Source: Flavobacterium oncorhynchi (GTDB lineage: Bacteria; Bacteroidota; Bacteroidia; Flavobacteriales; Flavobacteriaceae). Taken from it: a DNA stretch of 64,000 nt. Numbering within the stretch: position 1 is the first letter of the stretch; each line of letters starts with the position of its first letter. Below are positions 17,401 to 25,062 of the stretch, in pieces. Made by a program: the position numbers and the translations under genes. The DNA lies in NCBI RefSeq assembly GCF_002217355.1, contig NZ_MUHA01000007.1:511770-575769 (forward strand), written 5' to 3'. The notes under the pieces were generated by a model. That model was given only the letters and a program-made list of their open reading frames with translations, was not told where the DNA came from and ran no database searches.

Positions 17401-17637
17401 TTAGCATCTGGAGCTGGAGCTGAGTGGAAAAACGGTTTGGCTTGGGTAATTATTGGAGGATTAATTTCTTCTTTATTCCTAACCTTAATTGTAGTTCCAG
17501 TAATTTATAATATAATGGAGAAAATTATTCATAAATTCTCTAAAGGAGAAAAAATTGATTACGAAGCTGAAATGTTTGCAGATTACGTGCCGACAGAAGT
17601 AAGTGAAGACGGTTTTAATCCGAAACACACCCATTAA
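14461..17637 (+). CDS. RND multidrug efflux transporter (AcrB/HAE1 type)
   Basis: The 1058-residue pump begins at the ATG at 14461 (MKLAEISIKRPSLVIVL). An open frame extends upstream to 14374 but it is repeat sequence and lacks the family's start. RND hallmarks are present: a first TM helix, large periplasmic loops (GASPSEVENTVTKKIEDAI), and TM4 LSLVVGILVDDAIVVLENIYRHME with the paired Asp residues of proton relay. The second half has KNAIMLVDYTNQRR and RLRPILMTTIAMVFGMFPIAL. It exports hydrophobic or amphiphilic compounds with the adaptor and channel encoded upstream. The 90-base gap before it holds low-complexity GCTTTAAGCC-like repeats. Confidence 0.96.
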   Translation: MKLAEISIKRPSLVIVLFTILTLGGLFSYSQLGYELIPKFEQNVITISTVYPGASPSEVENTVTKKIEDAIASLENVKKIDSKSYESLSIVSITLTSNAKVDFSLNDAQRKINAIISDLPDDVKTPALTKFSLSDLPIMTLGANGKMDEAAFYDLIDKKIAPILSRVQGVAQVNIIGGSEREIQVNLDAVKMQGYNLSVPQVQQNILTSNLDFPTGNIQTRNQKILIRLAGKYKSVEELRNLVVSSQNGIQVRLSDIADVQDTQKIAEKISRVDQKSAIVLQIVKQSDANAVAVSEHLLKTIATLEKDYKENQLKLEVAKDSTVFTLEAADSVVHDLLIAVVLVAFVMLFFLHSIRNSLIVMVSIPASLIATFIGIYLMGYTLNLMSLLGLSLVVGILVDDAIVVLENIYRHMEMGKSRIRASYDGTAEIGGTVTSITLVIVVVFLPIAMSSGLVSNIITQFCVTVIISTMLSLLASFTIIPWLSSRFGKLEHIEGKNLFGRIILGFEEYLTRFTNWVSHLLTWCLDHYIKTFAVVIVLFLVSTVGLMGGGFIGGEFFASSDSGEFLVQIEMPKDASLEQTNFMTQRAEAFLKNEEYVHSQITTVGQTSEGFGASQATAYKAEIDVKMIDQKDRKDDASVYAAKIKRKLEKVLVGAKVKTVPVGILGTAEDATLGLIVTGPSTESAMAFAKLAEAELRKIPGTTEIKLTVEDGNPEINVKVDRDKMAALGLTLQTVGLTMQTAFSGNTDGKYRAGEYEYDINIRYNAFDRKSITDVSNLIFINNAGQQIKLSQFADITEGSGPSQLERRDKSASVTVKGQNVGVPSGTIVGIWQEKLDKLKKPVGVNYIWGGDMENQSEGFGTLGIALLAAIILVYLVMVSLYDSFVHPFVVLFAIPLSFIGAMLALALTNNSLNIFTILGIIMLIGLVCKNAIMLVDYTNQRRAAGESIRTALIQANHARLRPILMTTIAMVFGMFPIALASGAGAEWKNGLAWVIIGGLISSLFLTLIVVPVIYNIMEKIIHKFSKGEKIDYEAEMFADYVPTEVSEDGFNPKHTH

Positions 17638-17658
17638 TTGTTGATTTAATTTAGATTG

Positions 17659-17697
17659 AAAAAATCCCAAATTCCGAAAGGAGTTTGGGATTTTTTA
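17659..17697. terminator. Bidirectional rho-independent-like terminator
   Basis: AAAATCCCAAA and TTTGGGATTTT arms, with TCC/GGA pairing inside and a GAAA loop, followed by T-run on both strands. It separates the converging RND pump and retropepsin genes. A closely related hairpin is at 30972-31017. Confidence 0.85.
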
Positions 17698-17723
17698 TTT
17701 GATTTTTTTTTGAAGATTTGATT

Positions 17724-18161
17724 TTATTTCAAATACACATAATGATTAAAATAATCAATAATCGCTTTACCTTCAAGCAAAACATCAGCGCCAATAATTC
17801 CATGAACGGGTTTTGCTTTGTAGGATTCTAATGCCTCATTTACGTGTGAAAGATCAAAAATTACAATGCTGAAATCTTTCTTTTTCCAGCTTCCTAATTG
17901 CAAATGATTGTGTGCCGAAATTTGCGTTGCCATTCCAGTTCCGCCCGCACCGGAGGCTTTTGTTTTAGAATTTTTTGCAGCCAGTTCAAAACGTTCAATA
18001 CTTTCAAAACCAATACAAGTGTTGGATGCGCCTGTGTCTAAAATGAAATTTCCAGAAATACCGTTAATCTTCGCTTTTATAGAAAGATGCTGTGTTTTGG
18101 TAACTTTGAATTTTATTTTTTTGTATTTCTCTTTTTTGAGAACCTCGTGAAGATTTTCCAT
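17724..18161 (-). CDS. Retropepsin-like single-domain aspartic protease
   Basis: A 145-residue protein with the clan AA catalytic motif FILDTGASNTCIG (Asp42-Thr-Gly), a Gly-rich flap-like region (KASGAGGTGMATQ), and the second hydrophobic-Gly element VHGIIGADVLLEGKAIIDY near the C-terminus. One Asp per chain means it should act as a homodimer, as retroviral proteases do. There is no signal peptide. Its start lies inside the upstream TPR-CHAT gene with a 49-base overlap in another frame, so translation is probably coupled. Finding an aspartic protease fused by overlap to a CHAT cysteine protease gene suggests a shared proteolytic pathway (inference). The target is unknown. Confidence 0.85.
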   Translation of the reverse strand: MENLHEVLKKEKYKKIKFKVTKTQHLSIKAKINGISGNFILDTGASNTCIGFESIERFELAAKNSKTKASGAGGTGMATQISAHNHLQLGSWKKKDFSIVIFDLSHVNEALESYKAKPVHGIIGADVLLEGKAIIDYFNHYVYLK

Positions 18162-20773
18162 TTTCGATGCTGATTGAAAACCAAAAATAAGCCAATTACA
18201 ATCAAAAAGCTAATCACATAATAGATATAATTTCCTGATTTTTCTTCTCCCGAAATAGAACCGTAATATACAAAAGAACTCCAATAATAAGGCGATTTCT
18301 TTGCATTAGGGATCGATTTATCATTTAAATATTCCCGTTTTGCATTTGTATTGGCTTCGAAATACGAAACATTATTTTTGACGTTTTTATAAAAGTCAGT
18401 CATAAAAACTGAAGTTGTAAAATCATTCACCTTCCATAAAGAAAACATCAAATTTTGTGCACCGGCAAACTGAAAACCTCTTGCAACGCTCATGGCACCT
18501 TCGGCTTTATACAACTTTCCAATTCCAGTTTCGCACGCACTCAAAACCACTAAATCAGGATTAATATACAGATTATACAATTCTGAATATAAAATTTCCT
18601 GATCGTAAAATTTGATGCTTGCCGGAGTTTCAATATCACCCGAAGAAGCGTGTGTGCTCAAATGTAAAATAGAATAATTTGAAGCATTATTTTTGAAATT
18701 GTTAAATGTAGCATCGGCGTTTTCTAAATATTTTCCCTTAAAATTATTTCGAATCGATTCCATTTCTTTCTTGGAATAACGCAATTCAAAAGCTGATTTT
18801 TCGAAAACCGGAAAAACACCCAAAACCGTTTTATCTGATTTTAAAACCGTTTTTGAATTCAGATAAATATTAGCCGATGCGTTATAAGCAATCTTAAAAT
18901 CATTGAGTAAATAATGCATTTTGGCAAAATTTGTTGTTTTTGATTCCTGTGTAATTAAAGCTTCGAACGGCAGAAAATTTAAAATGCCGTCAGGAACTAT
19001 TATCAAGTTTTTATTGATAGAATTATTTGGCAGTTTTAAAATATCGAATACCTGTTTACCACATTTGTTATAGCCGGAAATGTCATTTGTAATAGCATTT
19101 GCATCATTAAAATAATCTACAAATTGTACAATTTTAGGAATCGATATGTGTGAAGTGTTAAGACGATTTAAGCTAATGGTGTTGTTCTGTAAAGTAAAGA
19201 AATATTGATTTTCAAATCCCATGAAATAATAAACCATTACGGCTTTATCTTTTTCTAATTTTGAAAACAATCCTTTTAAATCAAATTTTTCAGAAACATA
19301 ATCAGCATTTTTAAGTTGTGCTTTTTTCAACAAAATCATGAATTCGTTTTGCTTTCTTATAAAACTATTTATTCTTGAAATATTGGCCGAATTTCCTTTT
19401 TGCTGTTCTTTTAATATAGCATTATTGAGATTTTGAAGTTCCTGCAAAAGCTGTTTTTCTTCCGTTGAAGCATTTTTAAAATTCGAACGATAACGTTGCA
19501 AAATACCCGATTTTGTTCTTTCCGAAAGCTGAAAAGCTTCTTCTAGATATTGCGTTTTACTTTCTTTTTTAAATAATTCAGCATAAATCGAAATGCATTT
19601 TTCGGTACGGTTTCGAGATCGCAGCTGCATTAGAATTTTTGAGTTTTCGTATACCAGACTATTCATCAATAAATCTTCGATGTAAAAAGAAAGTTCAAAA
19701 GCTTCCAGCGCTTTTTTAGGCTGTTTAAATTTCAATAATTCAGCCTGTAAATCTAACGCATCCGCCAAAACCGTTTCGGCATACAATTGATTTTGGTTAG
19801 GCAGTATGTTTTTTGAATTGTAATTAGGAATTAAAGTTTTAAAAATCCTTGTAATTTCGTTTGAGCTTTCGTCATATTTTCGTTCATCAAAAAACAATAA
19901 AGCCTTTTCATAATAGAGTTTCGCCAATTTTCTAGGCTGCTGATTTGGGGTTTCTAAAAACAGTTTTTCGGCCTTTTGCATATAAGAATCTGCAAGATTA
20001 AATCGCTGCCATTGTCTGTTCATCGAAGCTAGATTTCGATAAGAATTAGATAAAGTTTCTGATTGACCTTTCTCCTTTTCGAGATATTTTATCGAAGCTT
20101 CAAAAGTTTTTTCAGCGTTTTTAAGAATTTCAGGGCGCATTAAATTCTCTGTAGAACTTAGTAAATAATTATTCCCAAGATTATTCCACAAAATTCCTTT
20201 TTGCAAATTAGATAAGTTCTCTGTTTTTAGAGTGTTTTCTAAAAGTTCAATTGCCATAGAAATTTTGCCAGAACCTTGATACGCATTCGATAAATTTAAA
20301 ATAGCTGCAAATTTTTGTTTTTGCGCGTCAGGATAAATTTTAGACGTATTTGCAATAAAATAATACTGTTTTATAGTGTTCTCGGCACTATCATAATCGC
20401 CCAAAACAGTATATAAATTCCCCAAAGGTTTCAGGCAGAATTCAATTATATCATAATTGCTGAGTTTGTGTTTTTGAAAAACCTGCCATGCTTTTTCATA
20501 ACTCGAAACCGCATTTTGCGTCAGTCCAAACAAATTTTCATAATATCCTTTATTGCAGTTTAAAACCACAATTGCCAGTAATTCTTCTTTAGTTTTTGGA
20601 TTAGGATTTTTCCAGAAAGCAGCTTCAACATTAGATAAATCCTGAATCGCTTTTACAGAAGGATGAGCCGTAAAACTGTCAACTGCATTGTATATTTTAT
20701 CTTCCTGATTCTGTCCAAAAACACTCAGATTTATAAAAAGAAAGATTAAACCAAATAAGCGATATAAGTTCAT
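18113..20773 (-). CDS. Exported TPR-CHAT caspase-like protease with C-terminal membrane anchor
   Basis: The 886-residue protein has a signal peptide (1-20, LSVFGQ) and many TPR-like helices from about 40 to 420. A charged coiled region follows at about 420-520, then a CHAT domain at about 560-840. The catalytic dyad is visible as HLSTHASS (His708) and VVLSACETG (Cys747), followed by EGAMSVARGFQFAGA typical of CHAT. A single TM helix (about 848-866) and a basic tail (KWKIFTRFSKKRNTKK) end the protein. The caspase-like domain should therefore face the periplasm, tethered to the inner membrane. It belongs to a unit transcribed away from an ECF sigma factor. The TPRs probably sense a partner, but what activates the protease is unknown. 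Confidence 0.9.
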   Translation of the reverse strand: MNLYRLFGLIFLFINLSVFGQNQEDKIYNAVDSFTAHPSVKAIQDLSNVEAAFWKNPNPKTKEELLAIVVLNCNKGYYENLFGLTQNAVSSYEKAWQVFQKHKLSNYDIIEFCLKPLGNLYTVLGDYDSAENTIKQYYFIANTSKIYPDAQKQKFAAILNLSNAYQGSGKISMAIELLENTLKTENLSNLQKGILWNNLGNNYLLSSTENLMRPEILKNAEKTFEASIKYLEKEKGQSETLSNSYRNLASMNRQWQRFNLADSYMQKAEKLFLETPNQQPRKLAKLYYEKALLFFDERKYDESSNEITRIFKTLIPNYNSKNILPNQNQLYAETVLADALDLQAELLKFKQPKKALEAFELSFYIEDLLMNSLVYENSKILMQLRSRNRTEKCISIYAELFKKESKTQYLEEAFQLSERTKSGILQRYRSNFKNASTEEKQLLQELQNLNNAILKEQQKGNSANISRINSFIRKQNEFMILLKKAQLKNADYVSEKFDLKGLFSKLEKDKAVMVYYFMGFENQYFFTLQNNTISLNRLNTSHISIPKIVQFVDYFNDANAITNDISGYNKCGKQVFDILKLPNNSINKNLIIVPDGILNFLPFEALITQESKTTNFAKMHYLLNDFKIAYNASANIYLNSKTVLKSDKTVLGVFPVFEKSAFELRYSKKEMESIRNNFKGKYLENADATFNNFKNNASNYSILHLSTHASSGDIETPASIKFYDQEILYSELYNLYINPDLVVLSACETGIGKLYKAEGAMSVARGFQFAGAQNLMFSLWKVNDFTTSVFMTDFYKNVKNNVSYFEANTNAKREYLNDKSIPNAKKSPYYWSSFVYYGSISGEEKSGNYIYYVISFLIVIGLFLVFNQHRKWKIFTRFSKKRNTKK

Positions 20774-20836
20774 ATTATAAATTACGTTGATAAAGGTTTG
20801 TCTGTCTAAGCGAAATAGAAGACCTTTTAGTTGTAA

Positions 20837-20862
20837 AGCCTTCGACTTCGCTCAGGGTGACA
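20837..20862. repeat. Half copy of the CTTCGACTTCGCTCAG repeat
   Basis: One arm only (AGCCTTCGACTTCGCTCAG then GGTGACA) of the hairpin at 9182-9239. It lies in the 147-base spacer between the CHAT and PKD genes. Confidence 0.8.
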
Positions 20863-20920
20863 TTTGTATTAATAAGACAATGTAGGTAGAACTTACATCA
20901 CTTATATGGTGATAAAAAAA

Positions 20921-22873
20921 TTAAAACTTCCAAATTCCATAAACTTGAAAGTAATTAAAATTCTGTTCAAAATTAATTACATAACGTGCGCCTAAGCTTG
21001 GTCCAATTCTGGCAAAACCTGCCGTTAAATCAAACAAAAGCCCAGTATTAAAACCTGAAAAAGAGTTTTTAACCGTATTCGCTGTTGTTTTCGTATCTAA
21101 TAAAATCAGTTCCTTTTCGCCTTCAAAAGTTTCTACTTTTATGTTTTGATGTTGTTCTGATAAGACATTTATATTGGCCTGGATTCCTGCGCCAATACCT
21201 ATATAATTATTAATGTTGTAGCGAATTAAAACTGGTACTTCCCAATTGATATTTTTGTTTTCGGTTGTAGTAGTTGTGCGCTGCAATTGTCGTACTCCAT
21301 TTGCATTGACACGAGTTTCATTTACAATATCGACTGCGCTGTTGTATTGGTTTAAAGCATTTACCCATTCAACCTGCCAGTAAAAGCGATACGATTTAAA
21401 AGGCGAAATTGTTGCGCCCACAAAATAACTCGTCGATTTATCTAAATCAGGATAAAAATTATAACCTGCTTTTGCACCAATCGAGATTCCCGGCAAGAAT
21501 CGAGTAGTAGCATAGTTAGTTATAATAGGTTCGTTTTTGTCAAAAATGATCGAAGTTCTGCTTTTGGTTTTTACTTTATGAAAATCTTCGCCAAATTTCA
21601 TCGAGTATTTTACAAAACCTTTTGTACTGTCTTTTTCCTTTACATTTTTTTGTTCCGTTCCCGGCAGATAAATATTCTTAAACGTAAAAATAATTTGTTT
21701 CTGTTTAATAATTGTATCAAGGCAGCTTACCGTTGGTTCTTCGTCTTTTGGACAAATAGGACATTCTGGATACATACTTTCAATCTGAAATGTTTTCTTG
21801 TCGAACATATCAGGAATATCAGTTTCTAAACGAATTTTTCTTGCAGGACCTTCGCCATTATTTTGAAAACGAGTTTTAAAATTAACCCTTTTAAAGCGCA
21901 CCAATCTATAATTCATAAAACTCCCGTTAGATCCCATTTTATTAGGATCGTGAGAAGTTACAATTTCCATTTCAAGATTTTTAATCTTATGATTTTTATA
22001 ACTTCGATTAGGAACAAAAATACCACGCATTGTTACCGTTGCGCTAGTATCTTTTATCATTTCGGGAGTAGTTTTAAAAGTATAAAAGACATTTCGAGTT
22101 TCACCCGGATCAGCATTATCAAATTCTAAAACCGAAACATTATGATAGGTTTTATGTGCATCTAAAAGCGAAGCATCAAGATCTTCTTCCGTTGTAGTGT
22201 TTCGGTATTTTTTAAGATTGAAATTACTTTCGACAGCAGCCGTAAAATTATTAGAATCATCAAGATCATCGACCGCAGCGACCAAGTTTTCTTTTATTTC
22301 GCGTTCGTCTGCATAAGTTCTAAAATCACTCAATTCAAAATTATTGTGCTTAAACTGTTTCTCATTATAAAAAAGATACAGTTTACCGCTTGAAACATAA
22401 TTTTCTAGATTTTGGTAACTTACCACAACTACCATTTCCTGTTCTGGAATTGGATCGCAGTTTTTTAAAATAGCAAAACCATTTTGATCAGCGATTGAAG
22501 CAATATCTTTGTAATTGTTATCCGTCACATCATTTACAGCCACTTTTTTCGGTCGTGTTGCGGGAGGTTTTCCGTTATCGTAATTATTCGTTACAGCAAG
22601 TCTTGTGGTATATGTTCCCTTCTTTTTATAAACATGTTTAGGCTCAGCTTCTTTGCTGTAATGACCATCGCCCAGTTCCCATAAATAAGAATAACTAGGT
22701 TTTGGCGCACCTGCAATAGGAATTAACGGCGGTGTTTCGGGCTTAAAAGTAACAGCATTTCCATTTTGGATAAAACCAATAGAAGCTCTTCGGGTTATGG
22801 TGTCTTTTACTTTGGTTTGTCCAATTGCGAAAACGGTAAATAAAATAAAGAAAACAGACGTTATTGGTTTCAT
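20921..22873 (-). CDS. PKD-domain outer-membrane protein with C-terminal beta-barrel
   Basis: A 650-residue exported protein. After a signal peptide (1-18, FAIGQ) comes a PKD domain at about 30-110 with the family core YLWELGDGHYSKEAEPKHVYKKKGTYTTRLAV. A middle domain includes SHDPNKM and the FQNNGEGPARKIRLETDIPD pattern of DUF11-like repeats in Bacteroidetes secreted proteins, and a short CPIC-type cysteine cluster. The last roughly 190 residues alternate as beta strands and end in IWKF, consistent with an outer-membrane barrel. It may hold a surface domain in the outer membrane next to the CHAT system. No family was recognised as a whole; assignment is domain-level only. Confidence 0.75.
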   Translation of the reverse strand: MKPITSVFFILFTVFAIGQTKVKDTITRRASIGFIQNGNAVTFKPETPPLIPIAGAPKPSYSYLWELGDGHYSKEAEPKHVYKKKGTYTTRLAVTNNYDNGKPPATRPKKVAVNDVTDNNYKDIASIADQNGFAILKNCDPIPEQEMVVVVSYQNLENYVSSGKLYLFYNEKQFKHNNFELSDFRTYADEREIKENLVAAVDDLDDSNNFTAAVESNFNLKKYRNTTTEEDLDASLLDAHKTYHNVSVLEFDNADPGETRNVFYTFKTTPEMIKDTSATVTMRGIFVPNRSYKNHKIKNLEMEIVTSHDPNKMGSNGSFMNYRLVRFKRVNFKTRFQNNGEGPARKIRLETDIPDMFDKKTFQIESMYPECPICPKDEEPTVSCLDTIIKQKQIIFTFKNIYLPGTEQKNVKEKDSTKGFVKYSMKFGEDFHKVKTKSRTSIIFDKNEPIITNYATTRFLPGISIGAKAGYNFYPDLDKSTSYFVGATISPFKSYRFYWQVEWVNALNQYNSAVDIVNETRVNANGVRQLQRTTTTTENKNINWEVPVLIRYNINNYIGIGAGIQANINVLSEQHQNIKVETFEGEKELILLDTKTTANTVKNSFSGFNTGLLFDLTAGFARIGPSLGARYVINFEQNFNYFQVYGIWKF

Positions 22874-22985
22874 AACTAGAGAGTTTTTAGTTTTAAAATC
22901 GTCAGGGTAAATTTTGAAACAAGATTAAATGTAAAAAAAAGTGATGAGCAAATCACCACTTTTTCTTAAAAAAAGTAATCGTAAG

Positions 22986-23972
22986 TTACTGGATTGCATT
23001 GATCGCCGCTACCAGCTGCGCCTCCGTGCCCACTGTTGTTTCGGCAAGAGTAAAAGTATAAACGTCGTTTGCAGCAACAGTTACGGCCTTAATCGCATAA
23101 CGCCATTGGCCATTAGCTTCAGTTGCAAAAATCACGTGGCATTTTAAACCAATTGGGATTTGACCATAATGCTCGCTGAATAATCCTGCAGAAGTATAGG
23201 TGTCTAATTTTGCAAGAGCATTTGTTCCTTCGCCATCATAAGATAAATACACAGCACTATTTTCATTATTATAACCCTCAGGAGCTTTTACTAAAAGTGT
23301 TGTTTTAGGTCTTGGATCACTATAAAAACGGTCAACATTTGTCCATCCAAATTTTCCAAAAGTAACGTAATAATTCGCACCTTCGCCTTGCACGCCGCCT
23401 TTACCGCCAGTTCCATCAGCATTTGGTTTTGGTTGTTCCCAAGTCAGTTCTCCGCGCTCATCGATTACGCCGTTCCATAAAGTCATAGCATTATCCAAAC
23501 CATTTGTTAAAGCCGTTGGAACAATTAAATTCATGTAACATGAAGTTTTTAATTCGACACCGCCTTGAGTAGCTTTAATAAAGAATTCTCCTCCCGAAAT
23601 CAAAAGATTTTTCTTTCCGTCAGGCATAACTCCCATAGTTGGTTTGTTAGAAATCAGCATATTTCCTTTATCAAAAAGTTCGACGTATTCAATATCAACC
23701 TGTCCTGTTACAGGATTTCCGTTTTTAGTTAAACAATCTCCGTTTAAAGTTAATTTTACCCCTTTTGCAGATGTTAATGTTACCACCCCCGTTCCTGCAG
23801 TAATAGTAAAATTTTGCGTATTTTTTTTAAGACCTTTTTCGCTGATGCTTTTAAAAGCGGCAGCAGTTGGCGGCAAAATAATATTTTGATCTTCGCCATC
23901 GCTGGTGTCGCAGCTTACAAAAGAAATTAGTAAAAGGAATAAAAGTCCGATTTTTTTAAAATTTGTGTTCAT
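22986..23972 (-). CDS. Lipoprotein, probably surface exposed, unknown function
   Basis: A 328-residue protein with signal peptide and lipobox (LLISFVSC, Cys21). The residues after Cys are acidic (DTSDGEDQ), which resembles the lipoprotein export signal that sends flavobacterial lipoproteins to the cell surface. The body is beta-rich, with GNPVTGQVDIEYVELFDKGN and KNLLISGGEFFIKATQGG stretches, and shows no catalytic motif. A putative ECF-type promoter (GGGTAACA-N17-ATCTAT) starts 60 bases upstream, and the PKD protein gene follows 112 bases downstream. It is probably part of the same regulated set. Function unknown. Confidence 0.78.
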   Translation of the reverse strand: MNTNFKKIGLLFLLLISFVSCDTSDGEDQNIILPPTAAAFKSISEKGLKKNTQNFTITAGTGVVTLTSAKGVKLTLNGDCLTKNGNPVTGQVDIEYVELFDKGNMLISNKPTMGVMPDGKKNLLISGGEFFIKATQGGVELKTSCYMNLIVPTALTNGLDNAMTLWNGVIDERGELTWEQPKPNADGTGGKGGVQGEGANYYVTFGKFGWTNVDRFYSDPRPKTTLLVKAPEGYNNENSAVYLSYDGEGTNALAKLDTYTSAGLFSEHYGQIPIGLKCHVIFATEANGQWRYAIKAVTVAANDVYTFTLAETTVGTEAQLVAAINAIQ

Positions 23973-24001
23973 AATTTCTGGTTTTAATGATTATTATATT
24001 G

Positions 24002-24032
24002 ATAGATGTTCGAGGTTAGAATTTTGTTACCC
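24002..24032 (-). promoter_or_regulatory. Putative ECF-sigma promoter of the lipoprotein-PKD-CHAT-retropepsin unit
   Basis: On the minus strand: GGGTAACA (24032-24025), 17 bases, ATCTAT (24007-24002). The AAC-containing -35 is a common ECF feature. The identical octamer at the same spacing precedes the other minus-strand gene at 24399-24429. Confidence 0.55.
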
Positions 24033-24057
24033 CTGATTTTGATTTTTTTTTTAAATT

Positions 24058-24357
24058 TTAGGCAGACAGGCATTTGTCTTCAAATAGATTTCCATCTTCA
24101 TCAACCGCGACCAAAATGTTTTTCTTCTGCGAAAGCGTAATGATTAAATAAATCCAGACAACAGACCAAAGCCCGAAAGTGAGACAGGTAAGGAATAAAT
24201 GCAAAGTATGTTTGACCGCTTTTTTCTCTCTAGATAAAACTACATAAGGCAGTTTTTTGTTATGCTCTACAATCACAAAACCATTTCGGGTTTTAGCAGA
24301 AATCATTTCGTGAAATTGATTCAAAGTTTTTTCAGAAGTAAATTGATACATTTCCAT
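24058..24357 (-). CDS. Small membrane protein of unknown function
   Basis: A 99-residue protein with a soluble N-terminal part (MEMYQFTSEKTLNQFHEM), a basic segment (SREKKAVKH), one strongly hydrophobic segment (about 54-76, FLTCLTFGLWSVVWIYLIITL) and a short acidic end. The layout suggests a single- or re-entrant-pass inner-membrane protein. It is the first gene on the minus strand beside the divergent ECF sigma gene and has its own putative ECF promoter. It could be a small sensor or modulator for that sigma system, which is an inference. No family was recognised. Confidence 0.7.
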   Translation of the reverse strand: MEMYQFTSEKTLNQFHEMISAKTRNGFVIVEHNKKLPYVVLSREKKAVKHTLHLFLTCLTFGLWSVVWIYLIITLSQKKNILVAVDEDGNLFEDKCLSA

Positions 24358-24398
24358 TTTTTCTTATTTTTTTATCCTTTAAAAAGATATTTGTTCTC

Positions 24399-24429
24399 TT
24401 ATATCAACTACGCTAATCAATTGTTACCC
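24399..24429 (-). promoter_or_regulatory. Putative ECF-sigma promoter of the small membrane protein
   Basis: On the minus strand: GGGTAACA (24429-24422), 17 bases, ATATAA (24404-24399), about 40 bases before the start. It matches the promoter at 24002-24032 in both elements and spacing. Confidence 0.55.
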
Positions 24430-24475
24430 TTTTATTTGAAATTCTTTTTTAACTTTATCTGATAAAAAGTTTTTT

Positions 24476-25060
24476 ATGGATAAAAGCAAAGTACATCTGG
24501 ATCAAAAATATATTGAAGGACTTGCCTCAAACGATTCGGCAGTAATTCAGACCATCTACAAAAAGTTTGTTCCTAAAGTTGTTATGTTTATAATGAATAA
24601 TTCTGGAGATAGAGATCAGGCTCAGGATGTGGTTCAGGACGTGTTGATTTTGCTTTTTAATCAAGCCAAAGCCAATGCGCTGCAGTTAACCTGTCCGTTT
24701 GATGCTTATTTCTTTTTATTGTGTAAAAGAAAATGGCTGAATGAGCTGAAAAAAACAGCCAATAAAGGGGTAACAATTAATGAAGATGCAGTATCTATAA
24801 ATGAATCTGCTTTAGAATTAATTGGACAAACCGAGGATTTTGACGAGAAACAACAGCTTTTTGATACCATGTTCCAGAAATTGGGAGATAAGTGTCAAGA
24901 ATTGTTAAAGCTCAGTTTTACGATCAAATCAATGGAAGAAGTGGCCGAAAAACTAAACGTAACTTACGGATATGTTCGTAAAAAGAAATCGTTATGCGTA
25001 GGTCAGTTAACGCAATGGATTCAGGAAGCAAAAAACTTTAAATCTTTAAAAAATAAGTAG
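24476..25060 (+). CDS. ECF-type sigma-70 factor
   Basis: A 194-residue sigma factor. Region 2 covers about 20-90 (GDRDQAQDVVQDVLILLFNQAKAN, aromatic CPFDAYFFLLCKRKWLNELKK) and region 4 about 125-185 (LGDKCQELLKLSFTIKSMEEVAEKLNVTYGYVRKKKSLCV). The linker and size are typical of ECF factors. It is immediately followed, with a two-base gap, by a membrane protein with a cytoplasmic N-terminus, the usual sigma/anti-sigma layout. Two GGGTAACA promoters on the opposite strand are probably its targets, which would link it to the CHAT protease unit. Its own start region shows no clear promoter. Confidence 0.93.
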   Translation: MDKSKVHLDQKYIEGLASNDSAVIQTIYKKFVPKVVMFIMNNSGDRDQAQDVVQDVLILLFNQAKANALQLTCPFDAYFFLLCKRKWLNELKKTANKGVTINEDAVSINESALELIGQTEDFDEKQQLFDTMFQKLGDKCQELLKLSFTIKSMEEVAEKLNVTYGYVRKKKSLCVGQLTQWIQEAKNFKSLKNK

Positions 25061-25062
25061 TC

